From Candidatus Saccharimonadota bacterium (GTDB taxonomy: Bacteria; Patescibacteriota; Saccharimonadia; Saccharimonadales; AWTP1-31), in contig JAPLYT010000013.1 in the NCBI GenBank assembly GCA_026395435.1, positions 1-45,023 of the forward strand: a stretch of 45,023 nt of DNA, given 5' to 3'. Shown in pieces: positions 8,750 through 16,392 of the stretch; position 1 is the stretch's first letter, and each line of letters starts with the position of its first letter. The position numbers were made by a program, and so were the translations under genes. Below the pieces are notes generated by a model. That model ran no database searches and was not told the origin of the DNA. It saw only the letters and a list, made by a program, of their open reading frames with translations.

Positions 8750-8946
8750 TTCTTCCAGGTCCGTGGGACGAGTTCATCAAGTGATAATTCTGAACTTGCC
8801 AGCGGGTTTGTAACTGGTTGACTTATATCGGTTGTTGACGGCAACATTCCGTCATTATCGTTTTGACTTATGTCATTTGAAGTATCTATTGATGCTTCAG
8901 GGTGTTCGTGACGTGTTTCGCCAATCGAAGTGTTATGTTCTTTCAT
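8743..8946 (-). CDS. Small hydrophilic 67-aa protein between the Phe leader and the PheRS-like gene
   Basis: This gene starts at the ATG at 8946, which has the best Shine-Dalgarno of the region (AGGAGA, 6 nt upstream). The frame is open further upstream, but that part is the leader/attenuator and is not expected to be translated in this frame. The product is acidic, Ser/Thr/Asp-rich and ends in RTWKKW. It has no Cys, no membrane segment and no family that I recognise. Its stop overlaps the start of the PheRS-like gene, which suggests translational coupling. It could be a regulator, a partner subunit or a peptide substrate; none is shown by the sequence. Confidence 0.6.
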   Translation of the reverse strand: MKEHNTSIGETRHEHPEASIDTSNDISQNDNDGMLPSTTDISQPVTNPLASSELSLDELVPRTWKKW

Positions 8947-8976
8947 AGTATTTCTCCTAAAATTTGATTTGAAATT

Positions 8977-9002
8977 AAAAACGACCGCTTTGGTGGCGGT
9001 CG
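8977..9002 (-). terminator. Attenuator terminator of the Phe leader
   Basis: A seven-base GC-rich stem (CGACCGC/GCGGTCG) with a CACCAAA loop is followed by TTTTT on the minus strand. It lies after the leader-peptide stop codon and before the ribosome-binding site of the 67-aa gene. Part of the left arm (CCGCC, 8999-8995) can instead pair with GGCGG at 9050-9046 inside the leader reading frame. Confidence 0.8.
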
Positions 9003-9028
9003 CTCTTGTGGTTATTTTTGGTCGTTTA

Positions 9029-9142
9029 TTACGTTCGTGGAGAGGCCGCCTGAATAAAATTTCCAAAAAAGAAAACAGCATCACGAATTACAGCTGCTGA
9101 CAGACTGGACAAGATTTCAGATGTAGATCGTAAATTAATCAT
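9029..9142 (-). CDS. Phe-codon leader peptide (37 aa) for transcription attenuation
   Basis: The reading frame from ATG 9142 to TAA 9029 (followed by a second TAA) encodes 37 residues. It contains three consecutive Phe codons at 9073-9065 and a fourth at 9058-9056, in AVFFFGNF, 14 to 8 codons before the stop. A ribosome stalled on these codons would leave GGCGG at 9050-9046 free to pair with 8999-8995 and block the terminator; a ribosome reaching the stop codon would cover it. This is the logic of pheST and pheA leaders in enterobacteria. The start lies 6 nt after a -10 element, so the leader itself is probably translated from a leaderless RNA. The frame encoding this peptide differs from the frame of the 67-aa gene. 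Confidence 0.72.
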   Translation of the reverse strand: MINLRSTSEILSSLSAAVIRDAVFFFGNFIQAASPRT

Positions 9143-9148
9143 TTTTAT

Positions 9149-9177
9149 ATATTATCATTATAATATAACTATGTCAA
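9149..9177 (-). promoter_or_regulatory. Promoter of the Phe leader / PheRS-like operon
   Basis: On the minus strand TTGACA (9177-9172), a 17-nt spacer ending in TGA, and TAATAT (9154-9149) form a consensus -35 with an extended -10. The expected start of transcription is at 9143-9141, which coincides with the leader-peptide ATG at 9142. It lies just after the pgk stop codon at 9182. Confidence 0.8.
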
Positions 9178-9181
9178 GTAT

Positions 9182-10468
9182 CTAGGCACTTTGGAGGGCT
9201 TCGACACCGGGTAGTTTTTTACCACTCATCAGTTCCAGTCCGGCTCCACCACCGGTCGAAACATGGTCGAAACTGCCGGTGAGTTTCCTGCTTTCGACAT
9301 ATCCAACGGTGTCGCCACCGCCAACGACACTAAATGGTCGGTGCCCAAATTGACCGAGCATGGCGTCGACCAGAATCTCGGTACCGTGCGAAAACGGCCC
9401 CACGGGCCCATGAATCGCTGGCGTTTCGGTTACGCCCAGTGCACCGTTCCAGATGACAGTATTACAGAGTTGCATGCCTCCGGCGATGAAGGCCCCTGTC
9501 ATTGGGCCAATATCAAGAATAAGTTCGTCATGATCGACCTTGCCGGCTTCTCGCCCGGGGATTTTAGGATAATCTTCGATGTCGGCGATAGTTTGTGTAC
9601 CCCAGTCGACGATGCGGGTTGTCGTTTTGGAGTCGAGTTTTGTAGCTACCACGCCATCAGTCGGTAAATGAAATACGAACGATCGTTTCTTTGCTTCCTT
9701 GGCTGCTCGCTCCAAAATATCCTTAGCTAATGGAACATCGTCGGGATCGCTCAAACTCTTACCGATATCGACACCTTGCGCCCGGAGAAAGGTGTTTGCC
9801 ATAGCGCCACCCACTACCAAGAAATCCGCTATATCAATAAATCGGTTCAACACCGTAATCTTGTCGGCTATTTTGGCACCACCAATGACAGCCATTAGTG
9901 GTCGATTGGGCTTGCTCATGACATTGGTGATGGTATCTACTTCGTGTTCAAGCAGCAGACCGGCAACACTTGGAATAAATTTGGTAATGGCGCTGGTGGA
10001 GGCGTGGGCGCGATGCACCACCCCGAATCCATCCTGTACAAACACATCTGCCATGCTGGCAAGCTCACTGGCAAAAGCGGTATCGTTGTCTTCTTCTTGG
10101 ATATGATAGCGAAGATTTTCGAGTAAGATGATATCGCCAGGTTTCATAGCTGCTACTTTTTGTTTAACTACGTCGCCAATGCAATCAGGCGCAAAAGCGA
10201 CTGGTGTGTCGAGCAACTTTGATAGTCGCTTAGCGACTGGCTGCAGGCTACAACTCTCATCGGTCGGACTTTTTGGTCGTCCTAAATGCGAAATAATGAT
10301 TATTATGGCACCCTGTTTTTTCAGATATTCCAGCGTAGGGACGGATTGGGTTATTCGATAGTCATCGGTGATTGTGCCGTCTTTTCCAACGGGTACATTA
10401 TAGTCAGCACGGAGGAGTACTCGCTTACCTTTTAGGTTTAAATCTCTGATAGTCTTCTTGGTAAACAT
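9182..10468 (-). CDS. pgk: Phosphoglycerate kinase
   Basis: A 428-aa kinase transferring phosphate from 1,3-bisphosphoglycerate to ADP. It starts with the typical KKTIRDLNLKGKRVLLRADYN-type opening (RADYNVP carries the substrate Arg and Asp), then ISHLGRPK, LLENLRYH, the hinge and nucleotide-binding GGAKIADK, and the C-terminal VVGGGDTVGY and STGGGAGLEL. A loop around residues 300-330 is slightly longer than usual. It begins 4 nt after the pyk stop and is surely co-transcribed with it. No terminator separates its stop from the next promoter. Confidence 0.97.
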   Translation of the reverse strand: MFTKKTIRDLNLKGKRVLLRADYNVPVGKDGTITDDYRITQSVPTLEYLKKQGAIIIIISHLGRPKSPTDESCSLQPVAKRLSKLLDTPVAFAPDCIGDVVKQKVAAMKPGDIILLENLRYHIQEEDNDTAFASELASMADVFVQDGFGVVHRAHASTSAITKFIPSVAGLLLEHEVDTITNVMSKPNRPLMAVIGGAKIADKITVLNRFIDIADFLVVGGAMANTFLRAQGVDIGKSLSDPDDVPLAKDILERAAKEAKKRSFVFHLPTDGVVATKLDSKTTTRIVDWGTQTIADIEDYPKIPGREAGKVDHDELILDIGPMTGAFIAGGMQLCNTVIWNGALGVTETPAIHGPVGPFSHGTEILVDAMLGQFGHRPFSVVGGGDTVGYVESRKLTGSFDHVSTGGGAGLELMSGKKLPGVEALQSA

Positions 10469-10472
10469 GGGC

Positions 10473-11912
10473 TTAGAGCACTCGTACTTTAATGGTATCG
10501 GTAGTGCCGACGACCCTTGGATATTTGCCCGAAACTGTCACGATGGTGTCACCTTTTTTGAGGACTTTATTGGTATGAAGCCAGTTGGTGAGTTTGGTCG
10601 CAGCGAACGGGTCAACTGGTCGGTCGTAACTCTTGACGCCATAGGCGAGGGCAAGTTGATGAACTGTTCGAACATTGGAAGATACAACTATAACGGGAGC
10701 TTCTGGTCGATGAGAAACGATTTGCAGTGCCGTATCGCCACTCAGCGTCTCGACCACAATTGCTTTGGCGTCTACAGTGTGCGATAGATTAATCACTGCC
10801 GATGATATTGCTTGCTGCTGATTGTGGTCACCTTTTGGCCCATCGGCAAAATTGACCGTTAGTGGATTGTGCTCTTGGACGTAGAGAATCACTCGTTTCA
10901 TAATCTCGACACTTTGAATCGGATATTTACCACTGGCGGTTTCGTCACTGAGCATCACACAATCAGCCCCCAATATGACGGCTGTGGCGATATCGGACAC
11001 TTCGGCCCGAGTAGGCTCGGGCATCTCGGTCATACTGGCAAGCATTTGAGTTGCCACAATTGTTGGCGTGGCATAGCGCAAGCCTAACCCAATGATTTGC
11101 CGCTGCACCACAGGAACGGATTCGGGTAGTGTTTCAATGGCCAAATCGCCGCGGGCGACCATCACCATGTCTGATTCCTTGACGATTGCCTCTAAGTTTT
11201 CGGTAGCCGCTTTTGTCTCAATCTTGGCAATAACCTTTGCGGAACTGCCCAAGTTCTTAAGCATCTTACGAACTTTGGCAACATCAGATGCCTGCTGGAT
11301 GAAACTAAGCGCCACATAGTCAATGTCTTGGGTCGAACCAAATGTCAGGTCAGCTTTGTCTTTGGTAGTCATAATGTCGCCGCCAAAGTCGGTATCAGGT
11401 AAGTTGATGCCCTTGCGCTTCACAAGCACGCCGTCGTTCTCTGCCCGAGCATAAACAATACCATCCTTGACGCTCGTGACGACGGTGCGTATGCGGCCAT
11501 CAAAAAGGAATAATCTCTCCCCGCGCTTCATTTTCTTAGCAAGATCATATTGAGTAGGGATGATGCCCGATGCGTCGTAGTCGGCATTGTATTTAAATGA
11601 CAGGCTCTGGCCAAGCCGCACATTAATAATGCCTTCAAAGTCTCCCAAGCGAATTTTTGGCCCCTGTAAATCTTGGATAATAGCCACAGGTTTGCCGTAT
11701 GCCTTACTAGCCTTTCTGATCCAGCCGATTTGCTCAATACGCTCTTCGTGTGTGCCATGGCTAAAATTAAGCCGGAAGCCGTTAGCACCGGCCTTCATCA
11801 TGGCGAGTATAGAAGTGTAGTTACTGGTAGGCGGACCAATAGTCACGATTATTTTCGTGCGCTTAAAATGAGCTATCGGCACGATTGGCGCCTTATCTGT
11901 TGAATCTACCAT
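10473..11912 (-). CDS. pyk: Pyruvate kinase
   Basis: A 479-aa glycolytic enzyme producing pyruvate and ATP. Visible signatures are TKIIVTIGP near the N-terminus, FRLNFSHG (substrate Arg and Asn), VIAKIETKAA with the catalytic Lys, MVARGDLAIE for Mg binding, and ATQMLASM. The C-terminal domain has the EHNPLTV-to-RVL stretch usual for the allosteric domain. It heads the pyk-pgk operon. The ATG at 11912 has GGGG very close upstream; about 16 residues precede the conserved opening, so a slightly later start cannot be excluded, but no better codon is visible. Confidence 0.97.
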   Translation of the reverse strand: MVDSTDKAPIVPIAHFKRTKIIVTIGPPTSNYTSILAMMKAGANGFRLNFSHGTHEERIEQIGWIRKASKAYGKPVAIIQDLQGPKIRLGDFEGIINVRLGQSLSFKYNADYDASGIIPTQYDLAKKMKRGERLFLFDGRIRTVVTSVKDGIVYARAENDGVLVKRKGINLPDTDFGGDIMTTKDKADLTFGSTQDIDYVALSFIQQASDVAKVRKMLKNLGSSAKVIAKIETKAATENLEAIVKESDMVMVARGDLAIETLPESVPVVQRQIIGLGLRYATPTIVATQMLASMTEMPEPTRAEVSDIATAVILGADCVMLSDETASGKYPIQSVEIMKRVILYVQEHNPLTVNFADGPKGDHNQQQAISSAVINLSHTVDAKAIVVETLSGDTALQIVSHRPEAPVIVVSSNVRTVHQLALAYGVKSYDRPVDPFAATKLTNWLHTNKVLKKGDTIVTVSGKYPRVVGTTDTIKVRVL

Positions 11913-12056
11913 TCCCCTTATTTTAATAGCTTATGGTTGTTTTTACTAGCAGATATTTACGAGACAATATTGACGCCATTAACCATTAGTGAAATACTGA
12001 AACCAGCTAGCAACGTAATACCTGTAGTATTACTTTAAATATGAAAGTAAAATCAT

Positions 12057-13385
12057 ATGCCAGTAACAAAAAATACTAAAATAAAAGCAAAACCACCGCA
12101 GACGAAAGGGCTTCAAACAAAAAGAAAAATTAACAAAAAGATAGTAGCCCTTGTCACTGTAGTAATTGCTGCTATAGGTGCGTTGCTTTTGATATTCTCT
12201 CATGCAGATGTCAATGGATGTACGCAGCTAACTGATACAGATAAAAAAGTATATAGTGTTTGTAGCGTCCGTTTTCTTCGAGGAAGAGATGACTCGATCC
12301 TACTAAAAAGCGGTAGTTCAGAGATCACAAGTCTCAAGGCAGCTGGGTTCGACCAACTAGGCGGTTTTGATTACGGAAATGTCTTCAGAGCTCCAGATGG
12401 CCCATATAAGGGAGCCGTCCCGATATATCGAGTCTTCAATGCCGGAGCAAGTTTGCATGATTTTGTCACCGCTTCACAGCGAGACCAAAAGTCAGCTGTC
12501 TGGAAAGCTAGTTCATACGTAAACGAAGGAATTGCATTTTATGCCTACGAAACACAAGTACCTGGTACTGTACCGGTATATCGCTCATACCATAAAGGCT
12601 CAACTTTTACCCTCTATACAACTGATTTAGCTCAGCGCAATGCCCAAGTAGCGCAAGACGGTAATATCTTGCCTGGAGCAAGTGATGGTTTGAAATACAC
12701 AGGTGATATAGCGTTCTATGTATACCCTAATATTGACTGTTCTAAGGCTGAGAATTTCTATACACCAGGTTGTAACGATGAAAGAACCGACCTATTCACA
12801 CCTCCAGATGTTAAAAAAGCAGCTGAAGACGCTGCCAAAGCCGCAGCTCAAGCACAGATTGCCGCAACCACCGCTAAAACACCCGAAGCTAAAAAAGCAG
12901 CAACTGTAGCTACAACGACAGCGAAAAAAGCTCAACAGACAGCGAAAAAAAGTGGGCAAAAAGCCGCTTCTAAAAATAAGAAAAGCAAAACGCCTGTTGA
13001 TACGGCGACATTAAAACCAGCGCCAGCACCAGTAGTACAGTGTAGTACTGGATTTGAGAGAGGCGGAGACTTTGGTAAATGCGTAAAAATTCAAACAGGA
13101 ACTAATCCTGGACAATGTAGGGCAGATCAATCAAAAAATGCACAAGGTGAGTGTATTGCCACCGTTCCTTTGAAAGATTGTAAAATTTCTTATATCCAAG
13201 ATGGATATACATTCCTAAACCTAGCTGCAGGAACCTTCAGTGATAGATGGACAGGTGCCACACAGAAGGAGTGTGATGGCATACTTATATATAGAGCTAA
13301 GAATCGCAAGAATAACGGCTTTAATCGTGAGAGACACGACTTCAAAGAATACTGGGGGGGAAAATACATTAGAAGTATAAAATAA
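12057..13385 (+). CDS. Secreted or anchored protein with DUF5648 repeats and an Ala/Lys-rich linker
   Basis: A 442-aa protein. After a very basic N-terminus, one membrane segment at about 28-48 (VALVTVVIAAIGALLLIF) should anchor or export it. Residues about 55-225 hold DUF5648-type repeats, of which two are clear: VPIYRVFNAGASLHDFVTAS and VPVYRSYHKGSTFTLYTTD, each followed by a G-IAFYxY end. Such repeats occur in extracellular and lipase-like proteins. Residues about 252-320 are an Ala/Lys/Thr-rich helix, likely a stalk. The C-terminal part is Cys-rich and ends in a basic tail. It is a single gene, divergent from pyk, with a strong terminator. Its function is unknown. Confidence 0.75.
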   Translation: MPVTKNTKIKAKPPQTKGLQTKRKINKKIVALVTVVIAAIGALLLIFSHADVNGCTQLTDTDKKVYSVCSVRFLRGRDDSILLKSGSSEITSLKAAGFDQLGGFDYGNVFRAPDGPYKGAVPIYRVFNAGASLHDFVTASQRDQKSAVWKASSYVNEGIAFYAYETQVPGTVPVYRSYHKGSTFTLYTTDLAQRNAQVAQDGNILPGASDGLKYTGDIAFYVYPNIDCSKAENFYTPGCNDERTDLFTPPDVKKAAEDAAKAAAQAQIAATTAKTPEAKKAATVATTTAKKAQQTAKKSGQKAASKNKKSKTPVDTATLKPAPAPVVQCSTGFERGGDFGKCVKIQTGTNPGQCRADQSKNAQGECIATVPLKDCKISYIQDGYTFLNLAAGTFSDRWTGATQKECDGILIYRAKNRKNNGFNRERHDFKEYWGGKYIRSIK

Positions 13386-13402
13386 TCAGTGGTGACTATT
13401 CC

Positions 13403-13430
13403 AAAAGGCCGGCAAATTAGCCGGCCTTTA
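13403..13430. terminator. Bidirectional intrinsic terminator
   Basis: AAAGGCCGGC (13404-13413) pairs with GCCGGCCTTT (13420-13429) across a six-base loop, with A and T runs on both flanks. It lies 18 nt after the stop of the DUF5648 protein. Confidence 0.88.
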
Positions 13431-13669
13431 TTCTAAAGTTAAAGTACATGATTGTGTTCTTATACAATGAATTACAGCATTGACTCCATTCGTATCACAA
13501 AATCCAAGGTCTAGTGGCTTTAAAAGCCCTATACCAGATGCAAGGGCAAAAAGTTTAGCAAAATAAATCTAACCTTGAATTAATCAAACTAATAACCGGC
13601 CACTCAGCCGGTTATTAGTTTGAGCTTCAATGCATCTGTGTTGGCATTTGATATAAAAGATATAACAGT
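13431..13669. other. Intergenic stretch without a supported gene
   Basis: Apart from the terminator at 13586-13621 there is nothing convincing here. Short open frames exist (for example 14 codons from the ATG at 13468), but none has a ribosome-binding site or a promoter of the type used elsewhere in the window. Confidence 0.5.
13586..13621 (-). terminator. Intrinsic terminator of the Lnt-like gene
   Basis: A perfect 15-base stem (13586-13600 with 13607-13621, core AACCGGC) with loop CACTCA. It lies 48 nt after the stop of the Lnt-like gene, and the stem ends in TTT on the minus strand. Confidence 0.75.
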
Positions 13670-15085
13670 CTATCTTGATATGAAACGGCCCTGGTTGGTG
13701 ATTATGTAGCTTTCGCCGCTGCGACTTGCTTGCACGAGTGGCTTGTTGTTGGATACTGCTTGAAAGCGAGCCATGTTGTGAGCGTAGACATGATAGCGGC
13801 TATGCGGCTTCAGAAACGCCAGCGAGGCGCTGTTGATCAATATGTCGGCTCCATGGTCGGAAAGCCGGTTGTATTCGCTCAGGGCGCTTATGCCGCTACA
13901 TGCCAACGCTCCATAGGTGTGTCCGCCGTAGCTAAACGGGTATTCATCTATCTTGCTATTGGTGATTTGCTGGATATACCTGAACTCATCTAGGGTAGAT
14001 CGCTGCCTAAGGAGCAGGAAGCTTGCCTGTAGGCTATAGGGCAACGTTTCGCCTGTTGGTATCAAAAAGGTTTTGTCTTGTGAATTCACAATAACGCCAT
14101 CGCGGTTGATATAAATCAGTCTGTTAGTACCGAGCGGCGATTTGCCGGCACGAATAGTGGTCACCGCAAGCCCGTTTTTGCTGAGTCGTTTCAGGATTAT
14201 TTTATAGTCGGGGTTGTTAAGTAATTCTGAATATTCCGGTAATACCAGTAGGTCTGTCCCCTGCTTTGGCCACGAGCTTGCGTCCCATGTAGCCAAGCTC
14301 TCGTCTGCCTTGAGCGGGACAAATGAGACTGATAGGTTTTTACTGTCTGTTCGAAGCCCCTCGCGCCATCCTCCGTAGGTCAGGGCAGCAATGATGACAA
14401 GCAGTATTGTTGACGCCAAAGGACGCCTGCGAGTCACTACTAGATAGATGCAAATATTAATGACTACGACCAAAGCGGTCAGTCCAAAAAACCCCACCAA
14501 ACGCGAGGCATAGACCAGCGGAGTGCCAGATGCCGGGACAGCCAATGACCCCCAGTTGAAGTTAGGACTGAGCTTGCCATGTGGGCCGTAGGCCATAATG
14601 GCGAACAAGTAGCTTCGAGCAATTTCGGCGATCGCAAAGCCAAACGGCAAAGCGGCTAAAGCCTGGAATGTTTTTGGAATTTTTGCCAAACAGTACCCAA
14701 GCACCAAGAAACTCAGCGAACAAAAACTACAAATCAACATCCATGCCAAGAACGTGGCGAAGAGAGCGAACGAAGCGCTTAACTTGACCGACCAGTTTTG
14801 CGGATCAAGGTCGAACAGGAACAAATTACCAAAGCCACAAATGATGAAACCGCTGAGATAAAAATCAAGTAGTGCCTGGCGGAGCGTATTTTTGTGCATG
14901 TGCATTACATAATGCACTAAAGGTAGCAGTGATATAACGAGGAGCCACTCGCTTCCCCGTACGACGAACGTCACTCCAGTGAGCAAGCTTGATAGATAGA
15001 TAGTCGAGCGTCTCGCGAGCATAACCCGGTTGTTTGTAAGATAACGCTTAATGGCAACCGCAGATCGCTTATTTGATTTACTCAT
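13670..15085 (-). CDS. lnt: Apolipoprotein N-acyltransferase-like protein
   Basis: A 471-aa protein with about eight membrane segments in residues 25-240, then a nitrilase-type domain. Lnt adds the third acyl chain to lipoproteins, using a Glu-Lys-Cys triad. Here the Glu is in LVLPEYSE, the Lys in SQDKTFLIPTGE and the Cys in ALACSGIS; the C-terminal NMARFQAVSNNKPLVQ matches the end of Lnt. The residue pair after the Cys (SG in place of YE) and the lack of the usual NDAWF segment show divergence. It could also be a nitrilase-like membrane acyltransferase. The start overlaps the preceding stop (TAATG). A lipoprotein is encoded 3 kb upstream. Confidence 0.75.
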   Translation of the reverse strand: MSKSNKRSAVAIKRYLTNNRVMLARRSTIYLSSLLTGVTFVVRGSEWLLVISLLPLVHYVMHMHKNTLRQALLDFYLSGFIICGFGNLFLFDLDPQNWSVKLSASFALFATFLAWMLICSFCSLSFLVLGYCLAKIPKTFQALAALPFGFAIAEIARSYLFAIMAYGPHGKLSPNFNWGSLAVPASGTPLVYASRLVGFFGLTALVVVINICIYLVVTRRRPLASTILLVIIAALTYGGWREGLRTDSKNLSVSFVPLKADESLATWDASSWPKQGTDLLVLPEYSELLNNPDYKIILKRLSKNGLAVTTIRAGKSPLGTNRLIYINRDGVIVNSQDKTFLIPTGETLPYSLQASFLLLRQRSTLDEFRYIQQITNSKIDEYPFSYGGHTYGALACSGISALSEYNRLSDHGADILINSASLAFLKPHSRYHVYAHNMARFQAVSNNKPLVQASRSGESYIITNQGRFISR

Positions 15086-15975
15086 TAGGCAGTATTCTTT
15101 TTTGATCGACGTTTTATCAAAAAATACATCGACATTGACGACAGAGCCAGCGCATTACACTGCAACAAACGATCGCCAAGGTATCCGAAAGTCTTTTCGT
15201 ACTGAGACTCAGCAGATACAGATGAAGCCTCGTCTAGATGCAATTCATAATACTTTGCCGATACATTTGTATCAGCTAGATGGGCCACGGACTTTTGAAA
15301 ACCATAGTCTAAGACTGCAAATTCATGCCTATCCCGATTGCTGTTCAATGTGGGCTTATCGCAAAAAGATTGAGTCGTTGGATTATTTTTGGCTTCATTT
15401 ATGGCCGCAGTATTATTCTTTACAATATGAGGAGGGAGTGCAGTTTTTTCGGTAAAACTTTGATATCCACTCGCTTTGCCCGGCAATGTATCAAAATATT
15501 TCTCCGTTTCTATATCGAGTGGCTGGCAGGCAAATTTGTGGTCGATACGATGATATAAGGATGATAGCTCGAAACCAGCTTGGGCAAAGGCGTTTTTGTT
15601 TTCATTCTGAGTGAATGAGCGAGCATCTTCTCTGACAGCCAATTCGACGGCATGGGTGCGATCTGTATCAATAACTTCTTGATAATGAACCATCGACATA
15701 ACGCCTAAGGCAAAACCAGCACAGCCAGCCCCGATTCGGACCATCTTTCGAACCATTCGATTGTGATAGATATCTCTCGCATTGTTGTTAAGATTTATAG
15801 CATGAAGCGACACTTGATCTTTAAACGATAGCTCTTCACGCAAAGTGCCTTCGTTAAATTCATTAAATATTTCAACGAAGTGTGGGTCACTACGTTCCAT
15901 ACGAACCTCGATGGAGCTGAGTAATCCTTTTTCGACGTCACTAAGAGGTTGGATGTGCTCATAACTTTCTGACAT
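15085..15975 (-). CDS. Unknown protein with two membrane segments, coupled to the Lnt-like gene
   Basis: A 296-aa protein that I do not recognise. The N-terminal 80 residues are acidic and soluble. A membrane segment lies at about 83-102 (IGAGCAGFALGVMSMVHY), followed by an outer or loop domain of about 165 residues, and a second membrane segment near the C-terminus (about 271-288), ending in a basic RRSKKN tail. Both ends would be cytoplasmic if the segments span. The stop overlaps the Lnt-like start by one base, so the two are co-expressed. Confidence 0.7.
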   Translation of the reverse strand: MSESYEHIQPLSDVEKGLLSSIEVRMERSDPHFVEIFNEFNEGTLREELSFKDQVSLHAINLNNNARDIYHNRMVRKMVRIGAGCAGFALGVMSMVHYQEVIDTDRTHAVELAVREDARSFTQNENKNAFAQAGFELSSLYHRIDHKFACQPLDIETEKYFDTLPGKASGYQSFTEKTALPPHIVKNNTAAINEAKNNPTTQSFCDKPTLNSNRDRHEFAVLDYGFQKSVAHLADTNVSAKYYELHLDEASSVSAESQYEKTFGYLGDRLLQCNALALSSMSMYFLIKRRSKKNTA

Positions 15976-15984
15976 ATAAAGCCC

Positions 15985-16013
15985 AGTATATGACTTTGGC
16001 CCTTCGGTGTAAA
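15985..16013 (-). promoter_or_regulatory. Promoter of the membrane protein / Lnt-like operon
   Basis: TTTACA (16013-16008), a 17-nt spacer and TATACT (15990-15985) on the minus strand. The -10 ends 9 nt before the ATG at 15975, giving a 5' leader of only two or three bases and no Shine-Dalgarno. Confidence 0.7.
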
Positions 16014-16090
16014 TGGCTACAGGTCCAAATACATCTGCACCCTGCCTTGTTCTTCGAACTCAGGAGTTCGGTTGTCCATTCGGACAACCG

Positions 16091-16130
16091 CCAACGAAAA
16101 GGCCCCACATAAGTGGGGCTCTTTCGTTGG
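16091..16130 (-). terminator. Terminator after tRNA-Glu
   Basis: A long stem (CCAACGAAA...GCCCCAC with GTGGGGC...TTTCGTTGG) around an ATAA loop overlaps the CCA end of the tRNA. On the minus strand the GC core is followed by CTTTTCG. Two further small inverted repeats lie downstream at 16055-16070 and 16070-16090. Confidence 0.75.
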
Positions 16131-16202
16131 TGATCCCAAGGAGAATCGAACTCCTATTGCCGGGATGAAAACCCGATTTCCTAACCGTTAGAAGATGGGA
16201 CC
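16128..16202 (-). tRNA. tRNA-Glu (anticodon TTC)
   Basis: The minus strand folds into a 75-base tRNA with encoded CCA. The acceptor stem GGTCCCA pairs with TGGGATC (one G-T pair), the T arm contains GTTCGATTC, and the anticodon loop TTTTCAT carries TTC. A TATACT box at about 16216-16221 upstream could be its -10 element. Confidence 0.95.
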
Positions 16203-16278
16203 ACGTCGTTGCGTGAAGTATATAGACTCAACGCATTTAAGACTTGGAAAGTATAGCATAACAGGGGCTAAAATGGAA

Positions 16279-16303
16279 GACTCCCCGCAAGCGAGGAGTC
16301 TTA
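16279..16303 (-). terminator. Terminator after the surface-protein operon
   Basis: AGACTCC pairs with GGAGTCT with a nearly perfect CGC/GCG inner stem. It lies 90 nt downstream of the surface-protein stop. A second stem-loop (CACAGTTA/TAACTGTG, 16355-16373) lies between them without a T tract. Confidence 0.65.
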
Positions 16304-16392
16304 TCTGAGTTGGAGCGGCCAGTCACGTACGGCTCTTTTACTACTCTACCTTATCACAGTTATGGTAACTGTGCAAGGTCGGGGTATCAACC

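Noticed and set aside
8947-9084. Longer 113-aa form of the 67-aa gene starting at GTG 9084
   Set aside because: The extension runs through the leader peptide in another frame and through the terminator stem, and has no ribosome-binding site. The ATG at 8946 has AGGAGA.
13468-13561. Short frames between the two terminators (14 and 28 codons)
   Set aside because: Neither has a ribosome-binding site or a promoter of the local type, and no features stand out.
16055-16093. Tandem small hairpins after tRNA-Glu as a CRISPR or mobile repeat
   Set aside because: Two different inverted repeats with no direct repeat and no spacers. They are more simply 3' processing or terminator structures.
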